This document shows positions 6,594 to 14,234 of a DNA stretch of 20,779 nucleotides, piece after piece (position 1 is the stretch's first letter; the number at the start of each line of letters is the position of its first letter). The DNA comes from an uncultured Lachnospiraceae bacterium (GTDB lineage: Bacteria > Bacillota > Clostridia > Lachnospirales > Lachnospiraceae). Where the stretch lies: the NCBI GenBank assembly GCA_910577275.1, contig CAJTMW010000034.1, positions 1-20,779 of the forward strand, given 5' to 3'. The position numbers and the translations under genes are program-made. The notes under the pieces were generated by a model, which was not told where the DNA came from, ran no database searches, and saw only the letters and a list, made by a program, of their open reading frames with translations.

Positions 6594-7724
6594 CTACACC
6601 TGCCTGATAAATTCCTCCATCACCCGCAAAGCGGCTCCCAGCGCGGCGGCTTCCACCTTATTCCTGCTGATTTTCACAAAGCCGCCGTCCTCCCCGAAGG
6701 TATTCCTCCCGGCAGCCTTCGCCCGTATATCCTCCAGGTACGCCTGCACATGGCTTCCCACATAGCCTCCCAATACAATATCACAATCCAGAACCATGTG
6801 AATGTTGTTTACTGCAACCGCAAGATAGGAGGTGTATTCCTCCCATATCCTTACCGCCGCATCCTCCCCGTTTTTAAGGGAGTCAAAAAAGCTTTCCAGC
6901 TTTCCGCCTGCCGCCTCCGCCAGATGCGCCGCCGAACAATAGGCGTCAAGACACCCCTTTTTTCCGCAATAGCAGCATTTCCCTTCCGGGACAAGGGTCA
7001 TATGTCCCACTTCCCCGCAGCGGAAATTCTTTCCCTGTGTAAGCCCGTTGCCGCGGAAAAACGCGCCTCCCACCGTATTACTGAGGGACAAATAAAAAAA
7101 CTCTCCCGCCCCCTTCTCCCTTCCGGTTCCTTCCGCATAAGCCCCGGCGTTTGCATCGTTCATAAAGAAGCAGGGATACCGGAAAAAACAGCTCACCGAT
7201 TCAAAGGGCACATTTTCCACGCCAAGTACATGAGAATAGGAAATCCTCTCTCCGTCCAAATCGATAATCCCCGGAAAGGAGATTCCCACTCCCAGAATTT
7301 TCTCCCGCTCTGCGCCGCTCTCGTCCAGAAAAGCCTCCAGTATCCCGCTTACCGCCCTGTAGTAATCCTCCCCGGAAGCATAGGGCCGATATATCCGCTC
7401 ATATTTCAGTATTTCCCCGGAAAGATTGATGAGCGCCATACCGATATGATTTTTCGTGATATCCAGCCCCGCCGCAAACCTGAAATCCGCCGCCAGGGAC
7501 AAAGCCTTCGCCCTTCGTCCGCCGGTGGACGCAAGTTCCCCCTTTTCCTCCACCAGCCCGCTTTCTATCAGCTCCTTTGTGATTTGCGTCGCCGTGGGCA
7601 GGCTGATTTTCATGGCGCAGGCAATGTCAGGATTCGACACCGTCTCATGCCCCCTGATATACCGGAAAACACGGTTTCTGTTTGCTTTCTTCACTTCCGC
7701 ATTGGTTACTTTTCTTCTTTCCAT
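6594..7724 (-). CDS. ROK-family transcriptional repressor
   Basis: The 376-residue protein has an N-terminal winged helix-turn-helix (about 10-75; NPDIACAMKISLPTATQITK recognition region) fused to a ROK sugar-binding domain. ROK hallmarks are GVGISFPGIIDLDG (145-158), NDANAG (189-194) and the zinc motif GH plus CYCGKKGC (H241, C251, C253, C258). The ATP-loop DxGGT of sugar kinases is replaced by DITKN (88-92), so kinase activity is unlikely and a XylR/NagC-like repressor role is expected. The ATG at 7724 has GGAG 6 bases upstream and lies 19 bases inside the 3' end of the HipA-like gene, implying translational coupling. The dehydrogenase gene downstream, with its start-site palindrome, is its most likely target. 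The effector sugar is unknown. Confidence 0.9.
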   Translation of the reverse strand: MERRKVTNAEVKKANRNRVFRYIRGHETVSNPDIACAMKISLPTATQITKELIESGLVEEKGELASTGGRRAKALSLAADFRFAAGLDITKNHIGMALINLSGEILKYERIYRPYASGEDYYRAVSGILEAFLDESGAEREKILGVGISFPGIIDLDGERISYSHVLGVENVPFESVSCFFRYPCFFMNDANAGAYAEGTGREKGAGEFFYLSLSNTVGGAFFRGNGLTQGKNFRCGEVGHMTLVPEGKCCYCGKKGCLDAYCSAAHLAEAAGGKLESFFDSLKNGEDAAVRIWEEYTSYLAVAVNNIHMVLDCDIVLGGYVGSHVQAYLEDIRAKAAGRNTFGEDGGFVKISRNKVEAAALGAALRVMEEFIRQV

Positions 7725-8980
7725 TCCGGCTCCTGCCCCTGTGAATCAGACTCCCCGCTGTAGGCGCTGTCTGTTACCACGTCAAATTGCACATTGTCCG
7801 TTAAAAATGATTTATGCGAAGACGCCGCAGCCGCCTCCAGCATCTTCACTCTCCCCTTTAAGCCTTCGCAAAGCGCCCCACAGCGCGCTTCGTCGATAAA
7901 TAAGGAACCTCTGAGAATTTCCCTCAGCTCCTCGTCAATCCCCGATAGCGCCGAAATATCCAGCCAGTCAAAATCCGTTACCAGCTTCATCTGCTCCTCG
8001 TGGGTGTTTTTAAAGGGCTTACAGGATACTCTTGCGTCCGCCTTTATCATCGCGGTCGGCTTATCGAACCACAAAGACGTGCCGCTGTCGTATATCGGCG
8101 CCGCTCCCACGTACTCCAGAGTATCGGCTTTCCGCAGTACCCCGAAATTATTCTGATGCCTGTCCTCGTTAACGATAAGATAGTCGAGCACTATCATCTG
8201 ATTGACCGCCGCTTCCGCACCGGAAATGCCAAGCTGTCTGCAGCAATCCAGATAATGACGGTAAATCGAAACATGGTTCGGCTTTTTCATCGTCTGCATG
8301 ATATACCACGCGCTGATTAGCTCTGTATCCGGCGTGACAAAGTCCTCGCATAAGCTGTAAGGATAATCTTCTTCCGTGGTCAATGTATAAGATACATGGG
8401 GAATTCCCAGACGCCTGCAGATACGTCCCGCAAGTACTTCGTTATAAGGCTCCTGACGCACAGCGCCGCTTCCGCCCTTTAAAAGGCAGCGCTTTCCCCC
8501 TGCAATTATCCATTTTTTCCGCAGCCATCCGTCCGACGTATTGTCAGGAGATACCAGGCTGATACTTTCCATATTCACATCTTTTCCAAATAGCAGATTT
8601 CCCACATCCTCTGAAAACGGATTGTCAAAAAAATTCACCTGTTTCCACGAGATTTCCGATTCTGCCGGACGTATCCAGTACTGGTCAGACAAGCTTAAGC
8701 CCATGGCTTTTTCCGCCAAAAGCCGGGTATCGGATATTTTCATTTCCTGCAAAGCATCCCGGATTCCCATACGGCTTGCCGGAATCGCCCGCCCCTGCCA
8801 CCATGCATTCAAAGCGCTACGGTCGATTTCCCCGCCTTTCACCGGAATCCCCACCGGCACATGGAGCGCTTCGTATACCCTGCCCACAGACCTGATAATA
8901 CCGCAGGCGCCGTCCAGTAAAAGCTCCGCCACCGGTATTTCCTTATGCATCAAAATGTAATGGGAGGGCTTCCCTGCCAT
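7706..8980 (-). CDS. HipA-like Ser/Thr kinase-fold protein
   Basis: The 424-residue protein resembles HipA-related kinases. Visible elements are a Lys-bearing strand KRCLLKGG (K168), a possible nucleotide-contacting QEPYNE (176-181), a catalytic loop NEDRHQNNFG (D273, H275, N277/N278) and a metal motif YDSGTSLW (D298, G300). The N-terminal 110 residues differ from classical HipA and look like a family-specific module with a short repeat-like segment. No HipB-type small DNA-binding partner lies next to it. Upstream after 38 bases is an acidic protein of unknown function, and downstream the ROK gene overlaps by 19 bases. It could phosphorylate a cellular protein as in toxin systems or act in regulation; the function is not established. 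The start ATG 8980 has AAAGGAT upstream. Confidence 0.72.
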   Translation of the reverse strand: MAGKPSHYILMHKEIPVAELLLDGACGIIRSVGRVYEALHVPVGIPVKGGEIDRSALNAWWQGRAIPASRMGIRDALQEMKISDTRLLAEKAMGLSLSDQYWIRPAESEISWKQVNFFDNPFSEDVGNLLFGKDVNMESISLVSPDNTSDGWLRKKWIIAGGKRCLLKGGSGAVRQEPYNEVLAGRICRRLGIPHVSYTLTTEEDYPYSLCEDFVTPDTELISAWYIMQTMKKPNHVSIYRHYLDCCRQLGISGAEAAVNQMIVLDYLIVNEDRHQNNFGVLRKADTLEYVGAAPIYDSGTSLWFDKPTAMIKADARVSCKPFKNTHEEQMKLVTDFDWLDISALSGIDEELREILRGSLFIDEARCGALCEGLKGRVKMLEAAAASSHKSFLTDNVQFDVVTDSAYSGESDSQGQEPEWKEEK

Positions 8981-9018
8981 ACTTCCACATCCTTTCTTAC
9001 CATTTCACATTGTGCGCT

Positions 9019-9732
9019 TTAGTTAAAAGGTAAATCCTCATCATCCCACATAAATTCCAGTTCTTCGTCGTCCCCTCCGCCTGTTAAAAATTCTCTTAAG
9101 TATTTATCATATTCGTCCAACGCCTTCTCCATACGCTTTTCCTCTTTCTTATTGCCGGTTTTCCGGTAATAAGAAGATGCCGCTGTAAAGATAATATCAT
9201 TTTCCTCCGTGCATGGCGTTCCCTCTGGAATATACTCGCTGATAATCCGACCGGCTGCTTCCATATCCTGAACGGCAATATCCGCGTATATGCTTGCCGT
9301 AGCGGCAAAAATATTATCAGGCTCGTCCCGCAGCCACTTGCGGCAAAATTCCGCCTCGTCCGCTTCTCTACCCATTGAGCCCAGAGCGGACGCCTTCATG
9401 AATTTTATATCCGATGCGTTGTCTTCTTCCCACCGGAACATCGCCAACAATTCGTCGCAGACCTCCAGAATCCTCTCATATTCCTCCTTCATCTCGATTT
9501 CGTCCAGATAATCTTCCAGCCATCCCTCCACATCATAAACATAACCGGTATCTTCGTCCAGCTCATAAAGCTCCGCGGCATAATCCGGCTGGCTGCTTCT
9601 TCCGTCCGCAATAATCTCCTTTAAAACCTCATATGCCTTATGCCAGCACTCCCCGCCTTCCCCGGCTCCTGCCAGATACCTGTAGCATTTTCCTGTAAGC
9701 TTTTGAAATTCGTTCCATTTCCTGTTCTTCAT
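9019..9732 (-). CDS. Acidic helical repeat (TPR-like) protein of unknown function
   Basis: I do not recognise a named family for this 237-residue protein. It is strongly acidic, rich in Glu, Asp, Trp and Tyr, and looks all-helical, with at least three helix pairs resembling TPR-type units (about 60-110, 110-145, 150-215). The C terminus is an acidic tail (GGGDDEELEFMWDDEDLPFN). No signal peptide or membrane segment is visible, so it should be cytoplasmic. The ATG at 9732 has a weak GAGG 10 bases upstream. It lies 38 bases before the HipA-like gene on the same strand and 27 bases after a frameshifted small ORF. A scaffolding role with the HipA-like protein is only a guess from proximity. Confidence 0.7.
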   Translation of the reverse strand: MKNRKWNEFQKLTGKCYRYLAGAGEGGECWHKAYEVLKEIIADGRSSQPDYAAELYELDEDTGYVYDVEGWLEDYLDEIEMKEEYERILEVCDELLAMFRWEEDNASDIKFMKASALGSMGREADEAEFCRKWLRDEPDNIFAATASIYADIAVQDMEAAGRIISEYIPEGTPCTEENDIIFTAASSYYRKTGNKKEEKRMEKALDEYDKYLREFLTGGGDDEELEFMWDDEDLPFN

Positions 9733-9759
9733 TTTGTATTAGCCTCTTCTTTCTTCTCA

Positions 9760-9980
9760 TTATATTTTTCCGAAATACTTCCTCATCTCCGCCTGAAAGG
9801 ACGAATGCCTCGGGTATTTTCGCTTATACTCCGCGAACATATCCTGCTTTGCCCCCGGCGTCCCCATATCCTCCCCATTATCGAAATCTGCCTTATCCGC
9901 CATTCCATCTGTTCCGCCACAAATTCCTCTGTCATTTTTACCGCTGCCTGTATTTTTTCAGGGGGAAGGCTTTCTCCCAT
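9760..9980 (-). pseudogene. Frameshifted small ORF of unknown family
   Basis: Two coding-like segments in different frames abut near 9900. The first runs from ATG 9980 through PPEKIQAAVKMTEEFVAEQM. The second continues as ADKADFDNGEDMGTPGAKQD and on to KYPRHSSFQAEMRKYFGKI before a stop at 9760-9762. Losing one base (or gaining two) at the junction would explain the break; repaired, the product would be about 72 residues. There is no slippery heptamer, so programmed frameshifting is unlikely. It lies between the AlbA-type pseudogene and the acidic repeat protein, on the same strand. A sequencing error remains possible. No family was recognised. Confidence 0.5.
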
Positions 9981-10002
9981 ATTTTCTTCACTTTTGACCT
10001 AT

Positions 10003-10581
10003 TTATATTTTTTTATAAACAGCATTGTTTGTCTTTCCACTTACCTTAACATATCCGGTTTCTACAAGCATAGTCAAGTACCTGTAAGTAGTCGATTTTG
10101 ATTTCTTACTTACCATCTCAGCTGTTTGTGGAGTTATTTCCTTATTTTTATCCAAATATTTGATTATAGGAAGCAGCTTGTCATAATTCTTTTTTGTTAG
10201 AACTTCGGTCATTTTTTTGACCGAAGTCTCTATTCTCAAACTCAAAGCCCTCATGAATCTTCATTGTAGTAAACATAAGCAGTCCGATATTTTTGATTGC
10301 AATACCTTCATCCTTTTCCTCTGCCACTTCCTCCGATATTAACAAATCTTCCAGAGAACGCACATTCAGTTCCTCTATCAATGAACTATCGCTTTCTCTT
10401 ATAAAATCTTCCAAATACATCCTTCGGCGCCTGATACGGACCTGCATTACCGGCTGTACATTTTAAGTACACCAAATTCACCCCTTCATATTCTACAATA
10501 TCAATCTTAGGGATATAGCGAGGTTCGATTTTGCTCTACTTTCCGTCCTTCAAGCAAGGTTTCTATTTTTATTGGAATCAT
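10003..10581 (-). pseudogene. Remnant of an AlbA-type ATP-binding putative transcriptional regulator
   Basis: Four pieces of one protein family follow each other in the right order but in changing frames: an N terminus MIPIKIETLLEGRKVEQNR (10581-10525); a segment RYIPKIDIVEYEGVNLVYLK and on to GPYQAPKDV (from 10520); a segment RRMYLEDFIRESDSSLIEEL to AIKNIGLLMF (about 10420-10265); and a C-terminal winged helix ending TNNAVYKKI (about 10250-10003). In intact relatives these are separated by long stretches, so at least three internal deletions are implied. The conserved ATPase-like core after the third piece is absent. An AGGG ribosome binding site still precedes the first ATG. The last piece alone keeps an open frame of 83 codons with a plausible helix-turn-helix (ITPQTAEMVSKKSKSTTYRY), so a residual DNA-binding peptide cannot be fully excluded. 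Confidence 0.72.
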
Positions 10582-10632
10582 ATATCACCCTACCCACTCC
10601 ACAAGATACTCATAACTTTTAACAGTTAATTT

Positions 10633-10671
10633 ATAAAAGAAGCTGCCGGAGCCCACTCGCTTCCGGCAGCT
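10633..10671 (-). terminator. Terminator of the second chemoreceptor gene
   Basis: A perfect 10-bp stem (AGCTGCCGGA 10641-10650, TCCGGCAGCT 10662-10671) with an 11-base loop lies just after the stop codon. On the minus strand it is followed by TCTTTTATAAATT. This is a typical intrinsic terminator for the minus-strand chemoreceptor. Confidence 0.8.
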
Positions 10672-10677
10672 TTCCTG

Positions 10678-12681
10678 TTATTTTTTCAGTCTGAATCTGG
10701 ATACCAGCTCTCTCAGAGCCGCGGCCTGGCCGGACAGCTCCTCGCTGGCGGCTGCGCTGGATTCTGCCGTGCTCACATTGTTCTGGACAACGACTGCAAT
10801 CTGGGAAATTCCGTGGCTGATTTCTTCCGCCGTGACGGCCTGCTGCTGTGTATATTCCGCAATGCCGCCTACCAGACTGTCCATCTCCTCTGCAAGCTGC
10901 GCCGACTTCAGCATGGATTTCGCCGTATCGTCCGCCGCGCTGACTCCCTCCTCCATGGAATCCATAGTCTCTCCGAGAAGCAGCGTGGTTTCCTTGGCTG
11001 CATTGGCGGATTTGCCCGCCAAAGTACGAACCTCCTCGGCTACCACTGCAAATCCTTTTCCTGCTTCTCCTGCCCGGGCGGCCTCCACCGCCGCGTTGAG
11101 TGCAAGAATGTTCGTCTGGAAAGCAATATCGTCAATTGTCTTGACTATCATATTAATCGCGTTGGACTTCTCGCTTATCTTGCGGATTACCTCCGTCATA
11201 TTCTGCATCTTCGTGTTGCTGTCCAAAAGCCCTTCCCTGACGTCTCTGGATATGCCGCTTGCCTTCTGCGCTCCCTGGGCAATCTTCTGCACACTGTCGG
11301 AAACCTTTTCGACATGTTCAGCCAGCGCCTCTACCTCCGCCGCCTGCTCCGTAGAGCCCTGGGAAAGGCTGACCGCGCTGTCGGAAACCTGCGCCGCTCC
11401 GGCGGCAACGTCTCTGGAGGATGCGCTCAGCTGCCCCATGGTCATGTTGAGCTCAACGGAAATCTCCTCCAGGGATTCCTTTATCTTTGCAAACTCACCG
11501 TCGTATTCGCTTTTCAGTTCAAATGCCAGATTCCCCTTTGCAATCTCACGGAGCGTATCTGATATCTCATTAATATACTTTATGTAATCGCGCAGCCTTA
11601 CGGTTACCTGATTGAAATCGTCTGCAAGGACGCCCAACTCATCTCTGGATTTGTAACGGATGGTCTGGTTTAATTCCCCCTCTGCAATGCGGGTAGCCAC
11701 CCGGGTCAGTTCCTTCACCGGCCTGCCGATAATCCGCCGTATCTGGATAATTACAAGGAGCGTCACCAGAAGCACCGCTATGACTGCCATTGCCGTCATG
11801 GTAGTTGTCAGGTCATAGAGCTCTGATAATACCTCCGACTTGGACACATAGGCGACCGCCACCCAGCTGCTGCCGTCTATTTGGGCGATTTCAATATAAG
11901 TATTTTCGTAAACGCCAATTCCCGTCTGCCCGGCCTGTATCTGCTCCTCAGCATAAGCGTACATTCCATCCAGCTCGCCCAGCTTATTTCCGACCACCCC
12001 CTCGTCCCTGTGGCCGATAATCGTATCCGTGCGCGTATCTATAAGAAAAATACCGCCGGTATCCTCAATCTGGATATTGCTGACAATATCAGAGATAGAA
12101 TCCAGATACACGTCCGCTGCCGCAACGCCCCGCACAGAGCCCCTTCCGTCCTTTAAAACGCCGGAAGCCCCTACCACATAGGACTGGCTGTCCTCGTCAA
12201 AGTAAACGTCTCCCATTATAAATTCTTCGGATTCCAGCCCGTCCAGATACCAGCTTTTTACCAGAGCGTTGAAATCCGGCCCCGGAACAAAGGATGCATG
12301 GTACAGCGAACCGTCCGTTAACGCCACGTAAAGCCCTGCCGGGTAAGCGTCATTCTGCCCTGCCGTATGCTTTATGTATTCTGTCATCTCAGGTATGCTC
12401 ATATCCTCATACTCTATGGTGTCTCTCTGCATTTCCAGCATGGTAAGCGTCCTGTTCATCCATGCTTTTGTCTCCTGAAGCGTCTTATCCGTAGTGGTGT
12501 GCAGTATTTCCTCGCTCTTTTCCAACAATGTCTCCGACATCCGGTCGTACACTACCGCGAGCAACGCCGCTCCCGCAATGATAACGCTTGCAACAACAGC
12601 CGCCACTAATTTTATTGTAATTCCCGCTCCCCTCCGTTTTATATTTCCGGTTCCGGGTTTTGCTGCTTTTGTCCGGCTCAT
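10678..12681 (-). CDS. Methyl-accepting chemotaxis protein with dCache sensor
   Basis: The 667-residue chemoreceptor has a basic N terminus (1-20), a membrane segment at about 22-45, an extracellular dCache sensor at about 46-290, a second membrane segment at about 292-315, HAMP at about 314-367 and a signalling coiled coil. The tip, near 516-560, carries AFQTNILALNAAVEAARAGE. In the distal Cache module the usual RxWY of amino-acid-binding dCache domains reads KSWY, followed by a conserved-looking aspartate in AAADVYLD. A related but not identical ligand pocket is therefore possible. It has no C-terminal pentapeptide and ends LVSRFRLKK, much like the other receptor in this window. ATG 12681 is preceded by GAGG 8 bases away. 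It is expected to signal through CheA/CheW encoded elsewhere. Confidence 0.93.
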   Translation of the reverse strand: MSRTKAAKPGTGNIKRRGAGITIKLVAAVVASVIIAGAALLAVVYDRMSETLLEKSEEILHTTTDKTLQETKAWMNRTLTMLEMQRDTIEYEDMSIPEMTEYIKHTAGQNDAYPAGLYVALTDGSLYHASFVPGPDFNALVKSWYLDGLESEEFIMGDVYFDEDSQSYVVGASGVLKDGRGSVRGVAAADVYLDSISDIVSNIQIEDTGGIFLIDTRTDTIIGHRDEGVVGNKLGELDGMYAYAEEQIQAGQTGIGVYENTYIEIAQIDGSSWVAVAYVSKSEVLSELYDLTTTMTAMAVIAVLLVTLLVIIQIRRIIGRPVKELTRVATRIAEGELNQTIRYKSRDELGVLADDFNQVTVRLRDYIKYINEISDTLREIAKGNLAFELKSEYDGEFAKIKESLEEISVELNMTMGQLSASSRDVAAGAAQVSDSAVSLSQGSTEQAAEVEALAEHVEKVSDSVQKIAQGAQKASGISRDVREGLLDSNTKMQNMTEVIRKISEKSNAINMIVKTIDDIAFQTNILALNAAVEAARAGEAGKGFAVVAEEVRTLAGKSANAAKETTLLLGETMDSMEEGVSAADDTAKSMLKSAQLAEEMDSLVGGIAEYTQQQAVTAEEISHGISQIAVVVQNNVSTAESSAAASEELSGQAAALRELVSRFRLKK

Positions 12682-12729
12682 CTCTGGTCCTCACTTTCCT
12701 TTTAAGTAATATGCCTTTTTCTACCAGAA

Positions 12730-12757
12730 ATTGTAACATAATTACAAAGAAAGTTAA
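12730..12757 (-). promoter_or_regulatory. Candidate promoter of the second chemoreceptor with overlapping palindrome
   Basis: Minus strand: -35 TTAACT (12752-12757), 16-bp spacer, -10 TACAAT (12730-12735). A perfect inverted repeat TTGTAA-CATAA-TTACAA (12731-12747) overlaps the -10 and could be a regulator site. No regulator can be named. Confidence 0.45.
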
Positions 12758-12792
12758 ATGCTTTTTATCAGAAATAACGCCGAAATATAAAG

Positions 12793-12818
12793 TCTGTCTT
12801 TCTCACGGCAGATTTTTT
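12793..12818 (+). terminator. Weak hairpin with T run at the end of the AbiEi-like gene
   Basis: A 6-bp stem (12793-12798 with 12807-12812, one G-U pair) is followed on the plus strand by six T residues (12813-12818). It overlaps the stop codon of the minus-strand AbiEi-like gene. In minus-strand reading the stem has a C-A mismatch and a poorer T tract, so it is not a convincing terminator for that gene. No plus-strand gene precedes it. Confidence 0.3.
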
Positions 12819-13390
12819 ACCCCGAGCAGTTCTGCATACTTACTTATCCGTCCATACCGCTCCTTCCGGGCTTTTATGAAATCAAAAACTTCCATTATAA
12901 TCTTATCGTCCGCATTTCTGCGCTCAAGACGTATCAAATCGCAGAGACTTCGCTCCGCATTATAAATATTATAACTGCCAAGCTCTGTTCTGACTCTTTC
13001 AATACCTGTCCGGAAATTGCCGTCTGAAAAATAATGCCTTTCCAGCGGAAAATTCATCTTCATTGCGCTGCGGTCCGTGCGCTGCGTCGCCACAGTTAAG
13101 GCTTTCGGCTCCGTCCCTGTAATCCCCTGATAATAGCAGGCGCTTTCCAGAGATATTACCGCTCTGGGATTGCTCAAACACACTTCAATGCATTTATAAT
13201 CAAACGGTTTCCTGTATCCGCATTGCAGCATCCAATAATGCCCGTGGCAAACCTTTTCCAGATAGGTCTCCTCCGTCAGAAAGGCAATCTGCCGGTTGGT
13301 AAATCCCTCCCCCAAAAGCTCCCGGGTGCTGATATAGCCCTTGTATCTTTGATATAAGCACTCCAGCCTCTCATAAGTGCCGCTTCGCAT
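12803..13390 (-). CDS. AbiEi-family antitoxin-like winged-helix protein
   Basis: The 195-residue protein shows AbiEi-type architecture: an N-terminal winged helix (about 15-55; STRELLGEGFTNRQIAFL) and a second domain with VISLESACYYQGIT (about 80-93) and the C-terminal YNIYNAERSLCDLIR/IIMEVFDFIKARKERYGRI region. In AbiE systems this protein represses its promoter and counteracts the AbiEii nucleotidyltransferase toxin. No AbiEii gene follows here. Instead the gene is second in a unit with a ParB-like protein, reversing the usual antitoxin-first order. ATG 13390 is chosen because GGAGGGGA lies directly upstream; an in-frame ATG at 13417 has no ribosome binding site. It begins 31 bases after the stop of the ParB-like gene and probably regulates the repeat-bearing promoter at 14193-14239. 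Confidence 0.75.
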   Translation of the reverse strand: MRSGTYERLECLYQRYKGYISTRELLGEGFTNRQIAFLTEETYLEKVCHGHYWMLQCGYRKPFDYKCIEVCLSNPRAVISLESACYYQGITGTEPKALTVATQRTDRSAMKMNFPLERHYFSDGNFRTGIERVRTELGSYNIYNAERSLCDLIRLERRNADDKIIMEVFDFIKARKERYGRISKYAELLGVKNLP

Positions 13391-13421
13391 ATTCTCCCCT
13401 CCGCTTATGGAAAGCATCGGA

Positions 13422-14129
13422 CTATAAACGCTCCTTCATATGCTTTCCTATCTTTCTGTGTTCTTCACAAAACTCCTTTCCGGTTACATAATCAATCCGG
13501 TCCACGCAGATAAACGCGTGCCCCTTTTTCGTGTGCGCTTTCAGTATATCTCCGGGAACCACCGGAGCTCTCAGCGTATAGTTCCAGCTATAGCACTTGT
13601 TGCTTTTTATTTTCCATGTGTCTTCATCCCGCCGCACATGCCGCCCTCTCACCACCTTAACGAGCGGCTGTTTTGCAAATGCTTCATAGATATCCGGGCG
13701 AAGACCATACTTTCGGGCCAGAATATAAGAAATGTAACCGTCCCGCAGCATTCCGTTCTCGTCCACCACGATTCCATGAGCCAGCGAACCCGACGCCTGA
13801 TAATAATCCTCATAATACTTTAATTTTGCCGCAGAGGGCTTCGTCATACTGTCAGGCTGTATATTCTCTATGGGACACACATCTGTACGGTTCATAACAG
13901 AGGTATAAGCCAGCGCCTCCTTAAGCCAGTCCGTCTCCTTTAACGCGCGGCAGGCGGCAAACACCGCATCATCCCTGTCCGCCTGCTCTGACGGCCTGTA
14001 CATATTCAAAGCCCCCGTATATTCTATTCCAACATTCAGAAGAAGCCCGTCTATCCTTCTGATTAAATCCTCGTTTTCTTCAGATTTCCTCTCATCCAAA
14101 TTTAAAAAAACTGCCATTGCCTCATTCAT
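13422..14129 (-). CDS. Uncharacterised protein with ParB-like nuclease-fold segment
   Basis: The 235-residue cytoplasmic protein is not assigned to a named family. Residues about 84-150 resemble the ParB/sulfiredoxin-like fold: a PIENIQPDSM strand, KLKYYEDYY helix, then HGIVVDENGMLRDGYISYIL, where the GxLxDGY pattern is the usual ParB-like signature. The N-terminal 80 residues are helical and charged. The C terminus (about 175-235) has a beta-rich region around NYTLRAPVVPGDILKAHTKK that might bind nucleic acid. The start ATG 14129 has GGGGAGG 7 bases upstream. It is the first gene of a two-gene unit with the AbiEi-like protein, under a promoter with repeated operator-like sites. It could be an effector, a DNA-binding protein or a nuclease. 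ParB-like similarity is judged by eye only. Confidence 0.7.
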   Translation of the reverse strand: MNEAMAVFLNLDERKSEENEDLIRRIDGLLLNVGIEYTGALNMYRPSEQADRDDAVFAACRALKETDWLKEALAYTSVMNRTDVCPIENIQPDSMTKPSAAKLKYYEDYYQASGSLAHGIVVDENGMLRDGYISYILARKYGLRPDIYEAFAKQPLVKVVRGRHVRRDEDTWKIKSNKCYSWNYTLRAPVVPGDILKAHTKKGHAFICVDRIDYVTGKEFCEEHRKIGKHMKERL

Positions 14130-14192
14130 GCGTACGCCTCCCCTGCACCGGAAATATTCCCGCTGGATACCTTTTCTGCCAAAAAACCATCA

Positions 14193-14234
14193 GCATTTTT
14201 CGTTACACATATTATGGCATTTTTTATTACACAT
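14193..14234 (-). promoter_or_regulatory. Two 18-bp direct repeats flanking the -10 box
   Basis: ATGTGTAAYRAAAAATGC (minus strand) occurs twice, at 14217-14234 and 14193-14210, with two differences and a 24-bp period. The six bases between the copies are exactly the -10 box, so one copy fills the spacer and the other covers the transcription start. This is a strong operator arrangement, probably for autoregulation by the AbiEi-like product. Confidence 0.75.

Noticed and set aside
6447..7763. Long plus-strand open frame (438 codons) opposite the ROK gene
   Set aside because: It is a shadow of the ROK coding pattern: no ribosome binding site, no recognisable domain, composition full of Arg, His, Pro and Ser, and it overlaps a clearly real gene and its promoter.
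9895..9910. Programmed ribosomal frameshift in the small split ORF
   Set aside because: No X XXY YYZ slippery heptamer, downstream pseudoknot or stimulatory SD is visible at the junction; simple mutation or sequencing error is more economical.
10769..11587. Plus-strand open frames opposite the second chemoreceptor
   Set aside because: Ala/Ser- or Cys/Arg-rich translations mirror the heptad-repeat codons of the chemoreceptor coiled coil; no start signals or family match.
12731..12747. GlnR/TnrA box at the chemoreceptor promoter
   Set aside because: The consensus TGTNA-N7-TNACA needs a 7-base centre; here the centre is 5 bases, so it does not fit.
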